A DNA stretch of 30,671 nucleotides, taken from Aphodosoma sp045600865 (GTDB taxonomy: Bacteria; Bacteroidota; Bacteroidia; Bacteroidales; Paludibacteraceae). Positions 17,196 to 25,883 of the stretch are shown one piece after another. The DNA lies in contig JAZRYS010000122.1 in assembly GCA_045600865.1 (NCBI GenBank), forward strand, positions 1 to 30,671, in the 5' to 3' direction. How positions within the stretch are numbered: the stretch's first letter is position 1; every line of letters begins with the position of its first letter. Below the pieces are notes generated by a model. It was not told the origin of the DNA. It made no database searches and saw nothing but the letters and a program-made list of their open reading frames with translations. Both the position numbers and the translations under genes were made by a program.

Positions 17196-18983
17196 TTAGC
17201 TCTGTTTCTTAGGTGCTTCCTCTTCCTTAAGTTTTGCCGATAGCGTAGCACTTGGTGGTGGTGCCGGCACGGCTATGCCATCAGAGATATTGGTTGACTT
17301 GAATGAGGACTTAGCCTCGATGTTGTCAATGGTTGCCTTGCCGGCCTTGACATCGCCCTTGAATTCGCTCTTGGCATTGACGGTAAGGTCGCCAAACAGA
17401 GCCGTCTTGGAACCACCGGCAGAGAGATTGCCTCCATCCAGCTGGACAACGGCTTTATCCTGCTGCACCTCTGCCGTTGTCTTGGCAATGACAGCCACCT
17501 TATCGCTGGCAATCTGCAACTGCTTGCTCTTGTTCTTGTCGTCCTTGCTGCCTTCCCACATCTTCTCGCTGAGCAATACCATTGTACTGCCTTCGGCAAG
17601 CTGTTTGTCGGTAAGTTTTTCCTTGTCAACATCCATCGACTTGAGTTCCACAGTCTTTGCATTGACGGTGAAGGTGCCGTTCGACTTGCCCTCCTTGTCG
17701 GCAGAAACGATCTCGACATTCTCGACCCTGAGCGAAACCTTTCCGTCCTTGGTCTGTTCCTTGAGTTCCTGCTTCGAGTCTTTTGTCTCATAATCAACAG
17801 CAGCGACACTGATGTTCTTTGATACGACATTGATGTCGCCAACGGCAGGGTTCTCCCAGTTTTTATCGTCTTTGGCCTTTGTGTCGGCTGTCGAGATATT
17901 GATTGTCTTGGTATTTATGTTCATCTCACCTTTCTCCATCAACGCACCTTTCACATCATGCGAAGTTATATTCACGCTCTGAGCCTGCATGTTTATGGAA
18001 GCGCCAGGATTGGTACGCAGATTGCCATCTCCGTCAATCGAGAGAAGGTTGATTGACTCTCCGTTGATTGAGACCACCGCACCATTGCTTTTTGTCTTGA
18101 AATCGCCTTTTGCTGAACTCAGTTTGTTCTTTGCTTCGTCAAATGCCTTCACCTGACGGTTCACCTCTGCAAGACGAGAAACCAGCGACATGTACTCGGC
18201 AACGGCAGGTCCCATCGCCCTCTTGAGCGATTCAAACTGTTTGCTCAGGTCATATATTGTGCTGATGCTGGTGGCACATGTAAACTCGTCGTCTGTCAGT
18301 CCCTCCTGATCTTTCAGACATTCTTCCATATCATCCAGCAGTTTCTCGACCTCCTTCTTCTTCGTTTCAGCAGAACTTTTCAACGTACTCTTGGCACTTT
18401 CAAGACCTTTCTTGGCATTCTCCACAATGCTGGTCTGGCCTTCGTTTGACGGTGTCGCACTTATATCAATCCTCGTATCAGAATTAACCACGATTCCATC
18501 AGTCGGCACAGGAGGTATCGACGCAAACACACCTTCAGCGTCATTTGCATTGATACTGATGCTGCGAGCCTGCTGAATGATTGCCGAGCGTTCACCGACA
18601 ACATTTTCCAACCCATCGGCACCTGGGTCAACAGCAATGGTTGATATGACCGATGCCTTTTGGGTAATAGAGCCACCAAATGTCGAGCCTGTAGGACTTG
18701 CGCCATCGATATTGATATCATTGGAACGTATGATGACACGAGAGAAAGGAGAATCGCCTTTCAGCATTCCGTCATAATCAACATTGCCTATGATGATTTC
18801 AGGTGCAGAAAGCACTATTCTCTTGCTGTCGCAAATATACTGTCCACTGACCATATTTTCCACTTCAGCTTTCATTCTCTGGATTTCAGCCTTTTCCTTG
18901 CGAATCTCCTCTAAATCCTTCTCCACACAGTCATAAAATTTCTGCAAAGCCTCCTTCCAGATTTTGGGATAATAATCAGCCAT
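17196..18983 (-). CDS. Beta-needle protein with coiled coils, putative spike accessory
   Basis: This 595-residue protein has no signal peptide or membrane helix. The first 45 residues are helical. Strand repeats with short hydrophobic alternation follow (IVLSAPEIIIGNVDYDG, RVIIRSNDINIDG), as in VgrG needles and other trimeric beta-helices. Residues about 190-310 are charged coiled coil. From about 320 the strand repeats resume (VVSINGESINLLSIDGDG, VNITSHDVKG, INISTADTK, VSLRVENVEIVSAD, VTVNAKTVELKS and so on). The C-terminus ends in a Pro- and Lys-rich tail. It sits next to the PAAR-like gene, so it may be a separate needle or a shaft extension. Composition is Lys/Glu/Ser rich. I do not recognise a named family. 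Confidence 0.55.
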   Translation of the reverse strand: MADYYPKIWKEALQKFYDCVEKDLEEIRKEKAEIQRMKAEVENMVSGQYICDSKRIVLSAPEIIIGNVDYDGMLKGDSPFSRVIIRSNDINIDGASPTGSTFGGSITQKASVISTIAVDPGADGLENVVGERSAIIQQARSISINANDAEGVFASIPPVPTDGIVVNSDTRIDISATPSNEGQTSIVENAKKGLESAKSTLKSSAETKKKEVEKLLDDMEECLKDQEGLTDDEFTCATSISTIYDLSKQFESLKRAMGPAVAEYMSLVSRLAEVNRQVKAFDEAKNKLSSAKGDFKTKSNGAVVSINGESINLLSIDGDGNLRTNPGASINMQAQSVNITSHDVKGALMEKGEMNINTKTINISTADTKAKDDKNWENPAVGDINVVSKNISVAAVDYETKDSKQELKEQTKDGKVSLRVENVEIVSADKEGKSNGTFTVNAKTVELKSMDVDKEKLTDKQLAEGSTMVLLSEKMWEGSKDDKNKSKQLQIASDKVAVIAKTTAEVQQDKAVVQLDGGNLSAGGSKTALFGDLTVNAKSEFKGDVKAGKATIDNIEAKSSFKSTNISDGIAVPAPPPSATLSAKLKEEEAPKKQS

Positions 18984-18988
18984 ATCGT

Positions 18989-19804
18989 TTATATTTTCTT
19001 TTTCATTTTCAATTCAACTTCAACCACACTATCTGGTTCGGCAGAAAAAGTCGCCGAGACATTCCTGTAGCCATCTTTCTGCAAAGTCACCAGATATTTC
19101 CTGCCCGCCACCAGACCATGTATCACCAACGGTGCAGTACCGGCAAACATCCCATCTATATATATATCAGCACCTGCAACATTGCAAATGACATTCACGC
19201 CACACTCCCCAAGTTCCATCTGGGTATGAGCCTCATCCATCAAGGTGCTGTCCGGAGGCATCCCATCCTCAGTCATGGCAGACAACTGTATCTGCCATCG
19301 GGCCGGATTCCAACGGAATGGTGTGACATTCAACATAGAGACATCAACATGTCTCTTCTCTGCCCTTTCGAGCACAACTCTCCCATCGAACAGACATATC
19401 GTATCGTCAACGACAGTAAGCCTATGGTCTCCAGCAGTCACCCTGCACGAAACCGACCTGCCTTTACCTATATTCCTGCGGTCAACATATATGTCCGCAT
19501 TTTCATGATGTGTATCCACATCAATATATGAATAAGCCGCCTGCATCACTACGTAAATGTCGCAGCGGGCTGTATCTTTCAAATCAAAAGTATCTGCCAA
19601 AGGCTCGAAATATGGCGATTCGGCAGAATAACGGTGGGTACCCGGAGTGAGCAGCATCTTTGCCTGACCATTCCTGATAACCATGCGTGTGCCGTCAACA
19701 GTGAAAATCACATTTTCCGGTCTTATCACAAAAGTCACCCATTGTTGCGACATTGCCATCATGGCAACAAGCGACACAACAATTATTAGAACAACCCTTT
19801 TCAA
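18989..19804 (-). CDS. Exported PEGA-domain protein
   Basis: This 271-residue protein begins with a TTG start that overlaps the preceding stop (TTGA); no ATG upstream gives the same signal peptide (KRVVLIIVVSLVAMMAMSQ). Residues about 200-265 form a PEGA domain: ADIYIDGMFAGTAPLVIHGLVAGRKYLVTLQKDGYR. Two earlier segments (VIRPENVIFTVDGTR at about 26-40 and ADIYVDRRNIGKGRS at about 103-117) look like weaker PEGA repeats. PEGA domains are surface or cell-wall associated beta modules. It lies between Hcp-like and spike genes; a periplasmic or outer-membrane anchoring role is possible. Confidence 0.65.
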   Translation of the reverse strand: MKRVVLIIVVSLVAMMAMSQQWVTFVIRPENVIFTVDGTRMVIRNGQAKMLLTPGTHRYSAESPYFEPLADTFDLKDTARCDIYVVMQAAYSYIDVDTHHENADIYVDRRNIGKGRSVSCRVTAGDHRLTVVDDTICLFDGRVVLERAEKRHVDVSMLNVTPFRWNPARWQIQLSAMTEDGMPPDSTLMDEAHTQMELGECGVNVICNVAGADIYIDGMFAGTAPLVIHGLVAGRKYLVTLQKDGYRNVSATFSAEPDSVVEVELKMKKKI

Positions 19805-20283
19805 ATTCTATTAGATATGACAAGTGTCTTATTGGACTGTGAGCCAGCATAAGTCACTTCCGCAGCCAGGAACCTTATTTTCAACAGTCGCTGGAATTCT
19901 CCAGTAGAAGACTCATTGTATGAGTAATCCTGGTCCACCTCTACGACATACCCGCTCAAGACAATGGCGTTTTGATAATCACAAGTCTTACGGTTGGCAT
20001 CGAATGTGGCACCAAACACCAAAGAGAATTCAACCAAATCATTGTCATTAAGCAACGAAAAGAAAGACTTCACTTTACAATCTTCCATAAACCTGATGGA
20101 AAACTCAACAACTGGATTTGCAGTAATTCCGAAAGGTATTCCATTGGAATTGCATGTCCTTTCAAAATTGTAATCTAAATTCTGCACGACAAGGCTGTCG
20201 TCCTGACTGAACTTGCCATCACCTTCCAGAATGTCACCAGAAAAGACCACAGCCTTCTGATGGTTTGACAAAACGAAACTCAT
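19801..20283 (-). CDS. Hcp-like protein, divergent
   Basis: This 160-residue protein lacks signal and membrane segments and is rich in strands. Its order of strands resembles Hcp/TssD: an early hydrophobic strand pair (VVQNLDYNFER), a central VEFSIRF and EFSLVFGATFD, then YQNAIVLSGYVVEVDQDYSY and a final LKIRFLAAEVTYAG. Identity with the two standard hcp genes in the operon is too low to see by eye. Its stop overlaps the start of the PEGA gene. It might cap or adapt the tube, or carry cargo; family membership is my inference from pattern and place. Confidence 0.45.
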   Translation of the reverse strand: MSFVLSNHQKAVVFSGDILEGDGKFSQDDSLVVQNLDYNFERTCNSNGIPFGITANPVVEFSIRFMEDCKVKSFFSLLNDNDLVEFSLVFGATFDANRKTCDYQNAIVLSGYVVEVDQDYSYNESSTGEFQRLLKIRFLAAEVTYAGSQSNKTLVISNRI

Positions 20284-20292
20284 AGCATAAAA

Positions 20293-20709
20293 TTATTCAG
20301 GTCGTACGAACTCAATATCACACACTTTCAGACTCATAGGAACAATTGTAAGTTTCAGTTGACGGAGTGATTTTTCCGATATGTCATAATGCTCTGATAT
20401 GGCACTGCAATATGCGTCTTCAAAATAGACCACTGATTCATACTCAGCACTGTTATCCTCCTTATTACCGTCCAAAAAGAAGAGTATCCTGCCACTTTTC
20501 TGGCAGCCTTCAATATACCATTCAACGATGTTGAGGTCAGACTTGTCGGGTGAATTGACGACAACTTCAAAACTCCTGCAAACTGGATAGGCATGCGGCA
20601 GGCAGCAGTCGTGCGTACGTCTTATCGTACTGGCATAACTCACCACACCATAAGAAGGAGAGACATATTTTCCAGTATAATTGTCTCCAAATTCGAGTCT
20701 TGCTAACAT
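20293..20709 (-). CDS. Hcp-like protein, divergent
   Basis: This 138-residue protein has no signal or membrane segment. Pattern matches to Hcp: FEVVVNSPDKSDLNIVEWYIEG near the usual helix (D..L..W motif), then ESVVYFEDAYCSAISEHYDI, where Hcp has the K.I.F..AYCV.Y.E pattern, and a last strand LKLTIVPMSLKVCDIEF. The standard Hcp proteins here have the same arrangement. It begins about 70 bases after hcp2, beyond a hairpin that may lower its transcription. The next gene follows 9 bases later. Confidence 0.5.
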   Translation of the reverse strand: MLARLEFGDNYTGKYVSPSYGVVSYASTIRRTHDCCLPHAYPVCRSFEVVVNSPDKSDLNIVEWYIEGCQKSGRILFFLDGNKEDNSAEYESVVYFEDAYCSAISEHYDISEKSLRQLKLTIVPMSLKVCDIEFVRPE

Positions 20710-20730
20710 TTATATCATCAAAATATAGAT

Positions 20731-20768
20731 AAAGGTATGCCCCCTTTACATAATAGGGGCATACCGTA
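20731..20768 (-). terminator. Hairpin between hcp2 and the next gene, possible attenuator
   Basis: GGTATGCCCC (20734-20743) pairs perfectly with GGGGCATACC (20756-20765), loop 12 bases. Read in the operon direction it follows the hcp2 stop and is followed by TTTATCTATATTTT. This looks like a leaky intrinsic terminator that would leave tssH-tssB-tssC-hcp more abundant than the baseplate and spike genes, which matches how much of each the machine needs. The U-run is interrupted, so read-through is likely. Confidence 0.6.
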
Positions 20769-20779
20769 TGAAAATTGGT

Positions 20780-21178
20780 TTATTTCCAAGGGTTGTTGAA
20801 CTCAACAGGACCATTCTTCAAAGTCTGGCAAACGACTTCGATTTCCTCGAAATGTTCTTCGCCTTCTTCCCACTTTTCAACATATTTCACACAATAGCAT
20901 CCATTGCCCTCGATGGCCTTCATGGTTGCTCCATCAACAGTGCTGATGAATGTGATTTTGAAATCGCGTGGGTCGTTTGGTGCGAGCATCCACTGCAACA
21001 ACTGGTTGTTGCCATCGTTCATTGCCTTGACGCGTATCATGATACGGCCTCCACGAGGGATACCTGCTATCTGACCTTCAAGGTCAACTGCCTGGTCGAA
21101 TTTATAATCCACTGCTATCACTTCACGTGCCTCGAAGTCTTTCACTTCAAGTTTCACGGGGGTTACATTCTCTGCCAT
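20780..21178 (-). CDS. Hcp tube protein (TssD), second copy
   Basis: This 132-residue protein is a Bacteroidota-type Hcp, which stacks as hexamers into the inner tube and is expelled with the spike. It shows VKLEVKDFEAREVIAVDYKFDQ, IPRGGRIMIRVKAMNDGNNQLLQWM, and YCVKYVEKWE...FNNPWK, each closely matching the first copy. Length is normal. It starts 31 bases after hcp1. Two Hcp copies in a row suggest paralogs with different cargo or tube positions. Confidence 0.85.
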   Translation of the reverse strand: MAENVTPVKLEVKDFEAREVIAVDYKFDQAVDLEGQIAGIPRGGRIMIRVKAMNDGNNQLLQWMLAPNDPRDFKITFISTVDGATMKAIEGNGCYCVKYVEKWEEGEEHFEEIEVVCQTLKNGPVEFNNPWK

Positions 21179-21209
21179 AATTGTATCTCAATTAAAAATT
21201 GGTTAAACA

Positions 21210-21602
21210 TTAAGCCCAGTCGTTAGTGTATTTGACTGACCCGAACTCGATTTCCTTGCATGTGATGACAAACTCTTCGTAGTGGAATTTCTTGTCCTCC
21301 CAATGCTCTTGATAATCTACACAATAGCCTTTGGTGAACTTGATAGTTTTCATCACTTTGCCTGTCTTGGTCTCATTGAATGTGATAGTTCCATCCTTTG
21401 CCAAGTTGCGCTCCACCATCCATGCTGTCAAGTCTGGTGTGCCGTCATTGAGTGCCTTTACGCGGACACGGATAAGGCCACCGCGAGGAATACCAGACAT
21501 CTGGCCCTCTACGTCTGTTTCCTGATTGAACTCGTAGGTAACCATCATTACCTCACGCTCTTTGTAACCGTCAATCTCGATTTTAACTGGAGTTTTTGCC
21601 AT
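21210..21602 (-). CDS. Hcp tube protein (TssD), first copy
   Basis: This 130-residue protein is the better-conserved Hcp. Motifs: VKIEIDGYKEREVMMVTYEFNQ, IPRGGLIRVRVKALNDG, LTAWMVERN, YCVDYQEHWEDKK, and a final KYTNDWA. It follows tssC by 40 bases; that leader contains the A/T palindrome ATTATTAAATTAATAAT (about 21611-21627) just upstream of the start. The long leader is unusual in this otherwise gapless operon and may help high expression. Confidence 0.85.
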   Translation of the reverse strand: MAKTPVKIEIDGYKEREVMMVTYEFNQETDVEGQMSGIPRGGLIRVRVKALNDGTPDLTAWMVERNLAKDGTITFNETKTGKVMKTIKFTKGYCVDYQEHWEDKKFHYEEFVITCKEIEFGSVKYTNDWA

Positions 21603-21642
21603 AGCAATATATTATTAAATTAATAATGTGTAAACTTATTGT

Positions 21643-22995
21643 TTATTGTACGTCAGCAGACTTGTCCTTCTTGTCGGCAGCAACCTTGATGACAAAGTTC
21701 TTTGCAGAATAGAAAGGTGTCAGACTGATTTCACATGTAATCTGTTTAGTGACAGGATCCTGTTTTGGCTCACCAATCTCATAGTTCTGGAAGAGATTGC
21801 CGTAACCTTTGTAGTCGTTCAGGAATGCCTGAAGTTTTGACTTGAGGTTCTTAGGCGAATTGTATGGATCCCAGTTTTCAAGAGCAACCTCATGCACATA
21901 GTTCATGAGTACCTTCTTCACCCAGTCGAATACACGGACGATAGGATACTCCTTCATCGCTGTGTTATCACCATTATATAATGTGGTGTTGTTGAATGCC
22001 ATCACACGTCCCTCAGAATATACCATTGGTATCACCTGGTTGTCCATAAGTGAAGCAATCTGCGATTTCAGGAGGTCGTTGCGCACGCCCTTAACACCGT
22101 CAAGGGTACCGTATTTCTTGCCACCTGCACCCTGGGCCATGTTTGCAGACTCGTCATAGAGTTTGCCGGCAAGGGCACCGGATGGGTAGATAAAGAATGC
22201 TGCCTCGTCCTTCTCGTCCTCAGAAAGTTTCTCAGCATCACGACCGACAATCCAGTTGGCTGTCATGACCACATTCTGGAGACACTGGTCGCTATCGTGA
22301 TAACCCTCGGTATTGTTGTAGAGGTCATCGAACGAGAACTCGTCTGCATGGTCGGTAATGAGCATTACTTTGTATTTGAATGCCATCTTGGCCCACTGAA
22401 GGAGAGAAACCTTATCGAACACGCTGCCAGAGACAACCATGAGTGAATAACTGTCCTTGAGGCTGAGGCGGTCGAAACCGTCACGGAGAATGTTCTCGAC
22501 CTCACCAGCAAAGCCAGACTCAGGATCTGCGATGTCGTCCTTATACACATTGATGACACGAAGGTTCTTCACCTTGTCTGTGTTGGCTGTAGCAAAGAAT
22601 GCTGCCAACGAACGGTACGAACGCTCAAGGTCCTTGGTTGCAAAGAGTGCATCAGTAATGCCCTGATTGAGCAATTTCTGGTATTTCTCCTCTTTCTGCT
22701 TGCAAGATTCAGTATATTCAGTGATAGTGTCATGATCTTCACCAAGAAGTTCAATCCAAGCACGAAGTTCTTCTGCAAGGGCATCGCGTTTGTCCTTGAA
22801 ACGTTTGTCGTTCAAGAATATTGCCTGCTGAGCCTTTCTTGCTGGATTCATGTTGTCTGCATCTGGAAGGATGCTGCGGACTGCATTGAATCCGCCATAT
22901 TTCGAAAGGAGATTGGAGATATCTTTTTTCTCCATCTGCGCCTGTTGGCCGGCAGCCTCGGGTGCAGTCTGTTTCTGAAGTTCTGTTTCTGCCAT
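21643..22995 (-). CDS. tssC: T6SS contractile sheath large subunit TssC (VipB)
   Basis: This 450-residue protein forms the contractile sheath with TssB. Family features: an N-terminal helical lead, YRSLAAFFATANTDKVKNLRVINVYKDD (about 127-154), the segment FDRLSLKDSYSLMVVSG, and a C-terminal domain around MVYSEGRVMAFNNTTLYNGDN, YPIVRVFDWVKKVLMNYVHEVALENWDPYNSPK, ending in IKVAADKK. Length is normal. It follows tssB after 9 bases, as usual. Confidence 0.85.
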   Translation of the reverse strand: MAETELQKQTAPEAAGQQAQMEKKDISNLLSKYGGFNAVRSILPDADNMNPARKAQQAIFLNDKRFKDKRDALAEELRAWIELLGEDHDTITEYTESCKQKEEKYQKLLNQGITDALFATKDLERSYRSLAAFFATANTDKVKNLRVINVYKDDIADPESGFAGEVENILRDGFDRLSLKDSYSLMVVSGSVFDKVSLLQWAKMAFKYKVMLITDHADEFSFDDLYNNTEGYHDSDQCLQNVVMTANWIVGRDAEKLSEDEKDEAAFFIYPSGALAGKLYDESANMAQGAGGKKYGTLDGVKGVRNDLLKSQIASLMDNQVIPMVYSEGRVMAFNNTTLYNGDNTAMKEYPIVRVFDWVKKVLMNYVHEVALENWDPYNSPKNLKSKLQAFLNDYKGYGNLFQNYEIGEPKQDPVTKQITCEISLTPFYSAKNFVIKVAADKKDKSADVQ

Positions 22996-23004
22996 GGTTA
23001 TATG

Positions 23005-23469
23005 TTATTTATTTGATTCAAGTTCGTCAAGAAGTGCCTGAAGCATCTCCTTCAGTTCCTCCTTCGACTCTTTGTCATTCATGATGTCACGAAGCTTGCG
23101 GTTCTGCTCAATTGTCTTGCGCAATTTAACGTTAACGTCAACATTCTTCTTTGCCTCAGAGAGGAAAGCAGAGTTTGATACAAGCTTGCCTTTTCCGCCA
23201 TCTGCCGAAAAGTCGCGCATTTCGTTGAATTTCAGAGTTTCCTCTACTGCGCCTCCTTCAGCGTCGGTGAATGTGACATTCACCTGTGGCTTGAAACGAG
23301 CGAATGCATCGTCCATGTTCTGGATGTCCTCTACAAACTCAGGGTTTCCTGGTTCCACATCGGTAGTGAACTGATCCATGAGCAGGGTCTTGTTGTTGTC
23401 AATAGGTGACACTTTGGCGTTAGACTCCTCGTCTGGTGCCATCGAGATGAAATTTTCTTTCATTGCCAT
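23005..23469 (-). CDS. tssB: T6SS contractile sheath small subunit TssB (VipA)
   Basis: This 154-residue protein is the sheath partner of TssC. The motif FARFKPQVNVTFTDAEGG (about 73-90) is the usual TssB signature, followed by a Glu-rich helical C-terminus (SKEELKEMLQALLDELESNK) that can serve as the ClpV handle. It starts 8 bases after tssH. A second ATG at codon 3 makes the start uncertain by two codons. Confidence 0.8.
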   Translation of the reverse strand: MAMKENFISMAPDEESNAKVSPIDNNKTLLMDQFTTDVEPGNPEFVEDIQNMDDAFARFKPQVNVTFTDAEGGAVEETLKFNEMRDFSADGGKGKLVSNSAFLSEAKKNVDVNVKLRKTIEQNRKLRDIMNDKESKEELKEMLQALLDELESNK

Positions 23470-23477
23470 AATGGTAA

Positions 23478-25697
23478 CTATTTAGATGTTGTTTTAAAAT
23501 CAATTTTATCTTCTGCCACAGACACCTCTACGGTATCTCCAGACTTTATCTTTCCGCCGATAATCATCTTGGAAAGAGGATTGCGTATCTCCTTGCGGAT
23601 TACGCCCAATACAGGACGTGCACCATACTGAGGATTGAAGCCCATGAGTGCTATCTTGCGACGAGCCTCGTCCGTAAGCACGAGCTTGATATTCTGCTCC
23701 TCAAGGAGTTTAAGCACGCCTTTCAGATGGATGTCGAAGATTGCTGTCACGCTCTCCTCTGTGATAGGAGAGAATGGAATGATTTCAGAGAGACGGCCAA
23801 GGAACTCTGGGCGGAAATAATCCTGCATGATTTCCATGAGGTCGTTGTTTTCGGGCACAAGTCCCTTGTTGAACTGCTCTACGACAAACTTGCTGCCGAT
23901 ATTCGAAGTAAAGAGGATGAGGGCGTTGGAGAAATCACCCACACGGCCAAGACGGTCGTGAAGCTTACCCTCGTCAAGAATCTGCAGGAAGAGGTCGAAT
24001 ACCGACTTGTGTGCCTTTTCTATCTCGTCGAACAGCACTACAGAATATGGGTTCTGGCGAATCTTGTTGACCAGAAGGCCGCCCTCTTCGTAGCCGACAT
24101 ATCCCGGAGGCGCTCCATAGAGCAGAGCGACACTGTGTTCCTCCTTGAACTCCGACATATCGAAACGTATCAGTGCCGATTCGTCGTTGAAGAGGAAGGC
24201 TGCAAGAGCCTTCGAGAGTTCTGTCTTACCGGTACCCGTAGGGCCAAGGAAGAAGAATGAGCCCATTGGCTGGCCTTTTTTCTGGAGTCCCGAACGTGCC
24301 TCGAAAATTGCGTCCAGCACCTTCTTGACTGCATGGTCCTGACCTACGACACGCTGTTTGAGAGTATCTTCTGCATTCATCAGGCGGTCGCGCTCCTGAG
24401 TCTGGACTTTTCCCATAGGAACGCCCGTCTTCTCGGCAATGACGGCACAGAGGTCAGATGAGTTCAATTCGTTATGTGCCTCGTCCTTGTTCTTGTCGTT
24501 CTGAGTCTTGAGACGTGCCATCGAACGGTCCAGGAGGTCAATTGCCGTATCAGGCAGTGAGCGCTCGTTGAGGTAACGCTTCGCAAGACGTACGGATTCC
24601 TCCATCACGGTATCATCAGCAGTGATGCCATGGAAATCGCAGTATGGAGGCATCGCCCCACGCAAGATGTCGAGAGTCAGTGCCGCATCAGGTTCATCAA
24701 CATTGAACTTCTCGAACTTGTTGAGCATCTCCTTGTCGGTCTCGATATTCTTAGTATAACCCTCTATCGAAGAGGTACATATCATCGAAATCCTGCCCTT
24801 CGTAAGTTCTTGTTTAAGTATTGGCGAGGCTCCGAAAAGCTGTCCCTGTTTGTCGAAAAACTTGTCAACCTGCTCGATTATGAGGATGATATTGCCTCGT
24901 TCAGCCACCTCGTTGAAGAGTTTCTTGACACGCTCCTCGATCTCACCCTTGTATTGAGAATCCTGGGCGAGCGATGTAATATCCAGTTCGAAGGCAAGAT
25001 GGTTCTGGAGAAAAGCAGGCACCTTGTTGTCCGCCAGGTTGCGTACAAAGGCATTGACAAGTGAAGTCTTGCCCACACCGGCATCACCAGTAATGAGCAT
25101 ATTGGCCTTCATTCTGCGGCCAAGAATCTCATAAATCATCTCGACTTCTTTGTCAAAGCCAACGACAGGAGCGATTTTTCCGTCCCTCGCTTCGGCAGTA
25201 CGGTCAGCGCAATACTTTTTCAGAGCATCAGTTCCTCCAGTTCCAGAAGGTGTGGCAACTGCATACTGAGGAGTGGCAGCAGCCGAACCTGCCCCAGCCT
25301 GGTTGCATATATCGGCAGCAGAGAGAGGCAGCGTCTTCAACTGGTCGAAAGAGAAGCCAACGCCAGGAGTGACCAATGCCGCAAGTATGCATTCACACTC
25401 CAAAGACTCCATTCCGAACTTGCGTCTATAGTTTTCAGCCTCACCAAGAACCTCCTGAGTTTCAGAACTGTATTCAAGATAACGCTGAGGACGCAAAGCC
25501 TTTGGAGCCATCTGCATCTGGATTTCGACCCAATCCACGATGTAGTAGTAATCCTTTTTCAAGGTTGATTCGATATAGGGCACCATACCCATCTCCTTAT
25601 GCAACAAAGCACGGAAAACATGAGCTGGGTAGATAGCGTCAGAACAGCCGTCTGAAGCAAACGATGCCGCTATGTCTTTAAGTTTGTTCTCGTCCAT
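23478..25697 (-). CDS. tssH: T6SS sheath-recycling AAA+ ATPase TssH (ClpV)
   Basis: This 739-residue protein takes apart contracted sheaths. An N-terminal Clp_N-like domain spans about 1-130. The first ATPase has Walker A GDAGVGKT (204-211), but its Walker B reads ILIIEQVD (271-278), with Glu-Gln in place of the usual Asp-Glu, so the first ring may bind rather than split ATP. The second has Walker A GPTGTGKT (485-492), Walker B VVLFDEIE (553-560), GYVGYEEGG, and arginine-finger RPEFLGR (629-635). A long M-domain is absent, making it shorter than proteobacterial ClpV (about 850-900). General ClpB is less likely given its place as first gene of a T6SS operon. Its promoter lies 43-73 bases upstream. 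Confidence 0.85.
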   Translation of the reverse strand: MDENKLKDIAASFASDGCSDAIYPAHVFRALLHKEMGMVPYIESTLKKDYYYIVDWVEIQMQMAPKALRPQRYLEYSSETQEVLGEAENYRRKFGMESLECECILAALVTPGVGFSFDQLKTLPLSAADICNQAGAGSAAATPQYAVATPSGTGGTDALKKYCADRTAEARDGKIAPVVGFDKEVEMIYEILGRRMKANMLITGDAGVGKTSLVNAFVRNLADNKVPAFLQNHLAFELDITSLAQDSQYKGEIEERVKKLFNEVAERGNIILIIEQVDKFFDKQGQLFGASPILKQELTKGRISMICTSSIEGYTKNIETDKEMLNKFEKFNVDEPDAALTLDILRGAMPPYCDFHGITADDTVMEESVRLAKRYLNERSLPDTAIDLLDRSMARLKTQNDKNKDEAHNELNSSDLCAVIAEKTGVPMGKVQTQERDRLMNAEDTLKQRVVGQDHAVKKVLDAIFEARSGLQKKGQPMGSFFFLGPTGTGKTELSKALAAFLFNDESALIRFDMSEFKEEHSVALLYGAPPGYVGYEEGGLLVNKIRQNPYSVVLFDEIEKAHKSVFDLFLQILDEGKLHDRLGRVGDFSNALILFTSNIGSKFVVEQFNKGLVPENNDLMEIMQDYFRPEFLGRLSEIIPFSPITEESVTAIFDIHLKGVLKLLEEQNIKLVLTDEARRKIALMGFNPQYGARPVLGVIRKEIRNPLSKMIIGGKIKSGDTVEVSVAEDKIDFKTTSK

Positions 25698-25739
25698 CTT
25701 TCAATAATTTTCCAATCTAATACGTAATATTTTCGGCTG

Positions 25740-25770
25740 CAAAGTTACAACTTTTTTTTAATTTGGCAAA
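25740..25770 (-). promoter_or_regulatory. Promoter of the T6SS operon
   Basis: On the minus strand, TAACTTTG (25740-25747) is a perfect TAnnTTTG -7 element and TTTG (25767-25770) lies 19 bp upstream, the preferred Bacteroidota spacing. The start of tssH is 43 bases away, leaving a leader of about 35 bases. It is the only clear strong promoter found for the 23-kb operon. Confidence 0.75.
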
Positions 25771-25883
25771 TTTTTTTAGGCATTTTCTTTTTACTTTTTA
25801 TTTGACATCTTTCAACTTCAAATCCTGCTTTTGTCAGGCAGAGTGTATCTTGCTGTCATTCAACACACATAACACACTCATCA

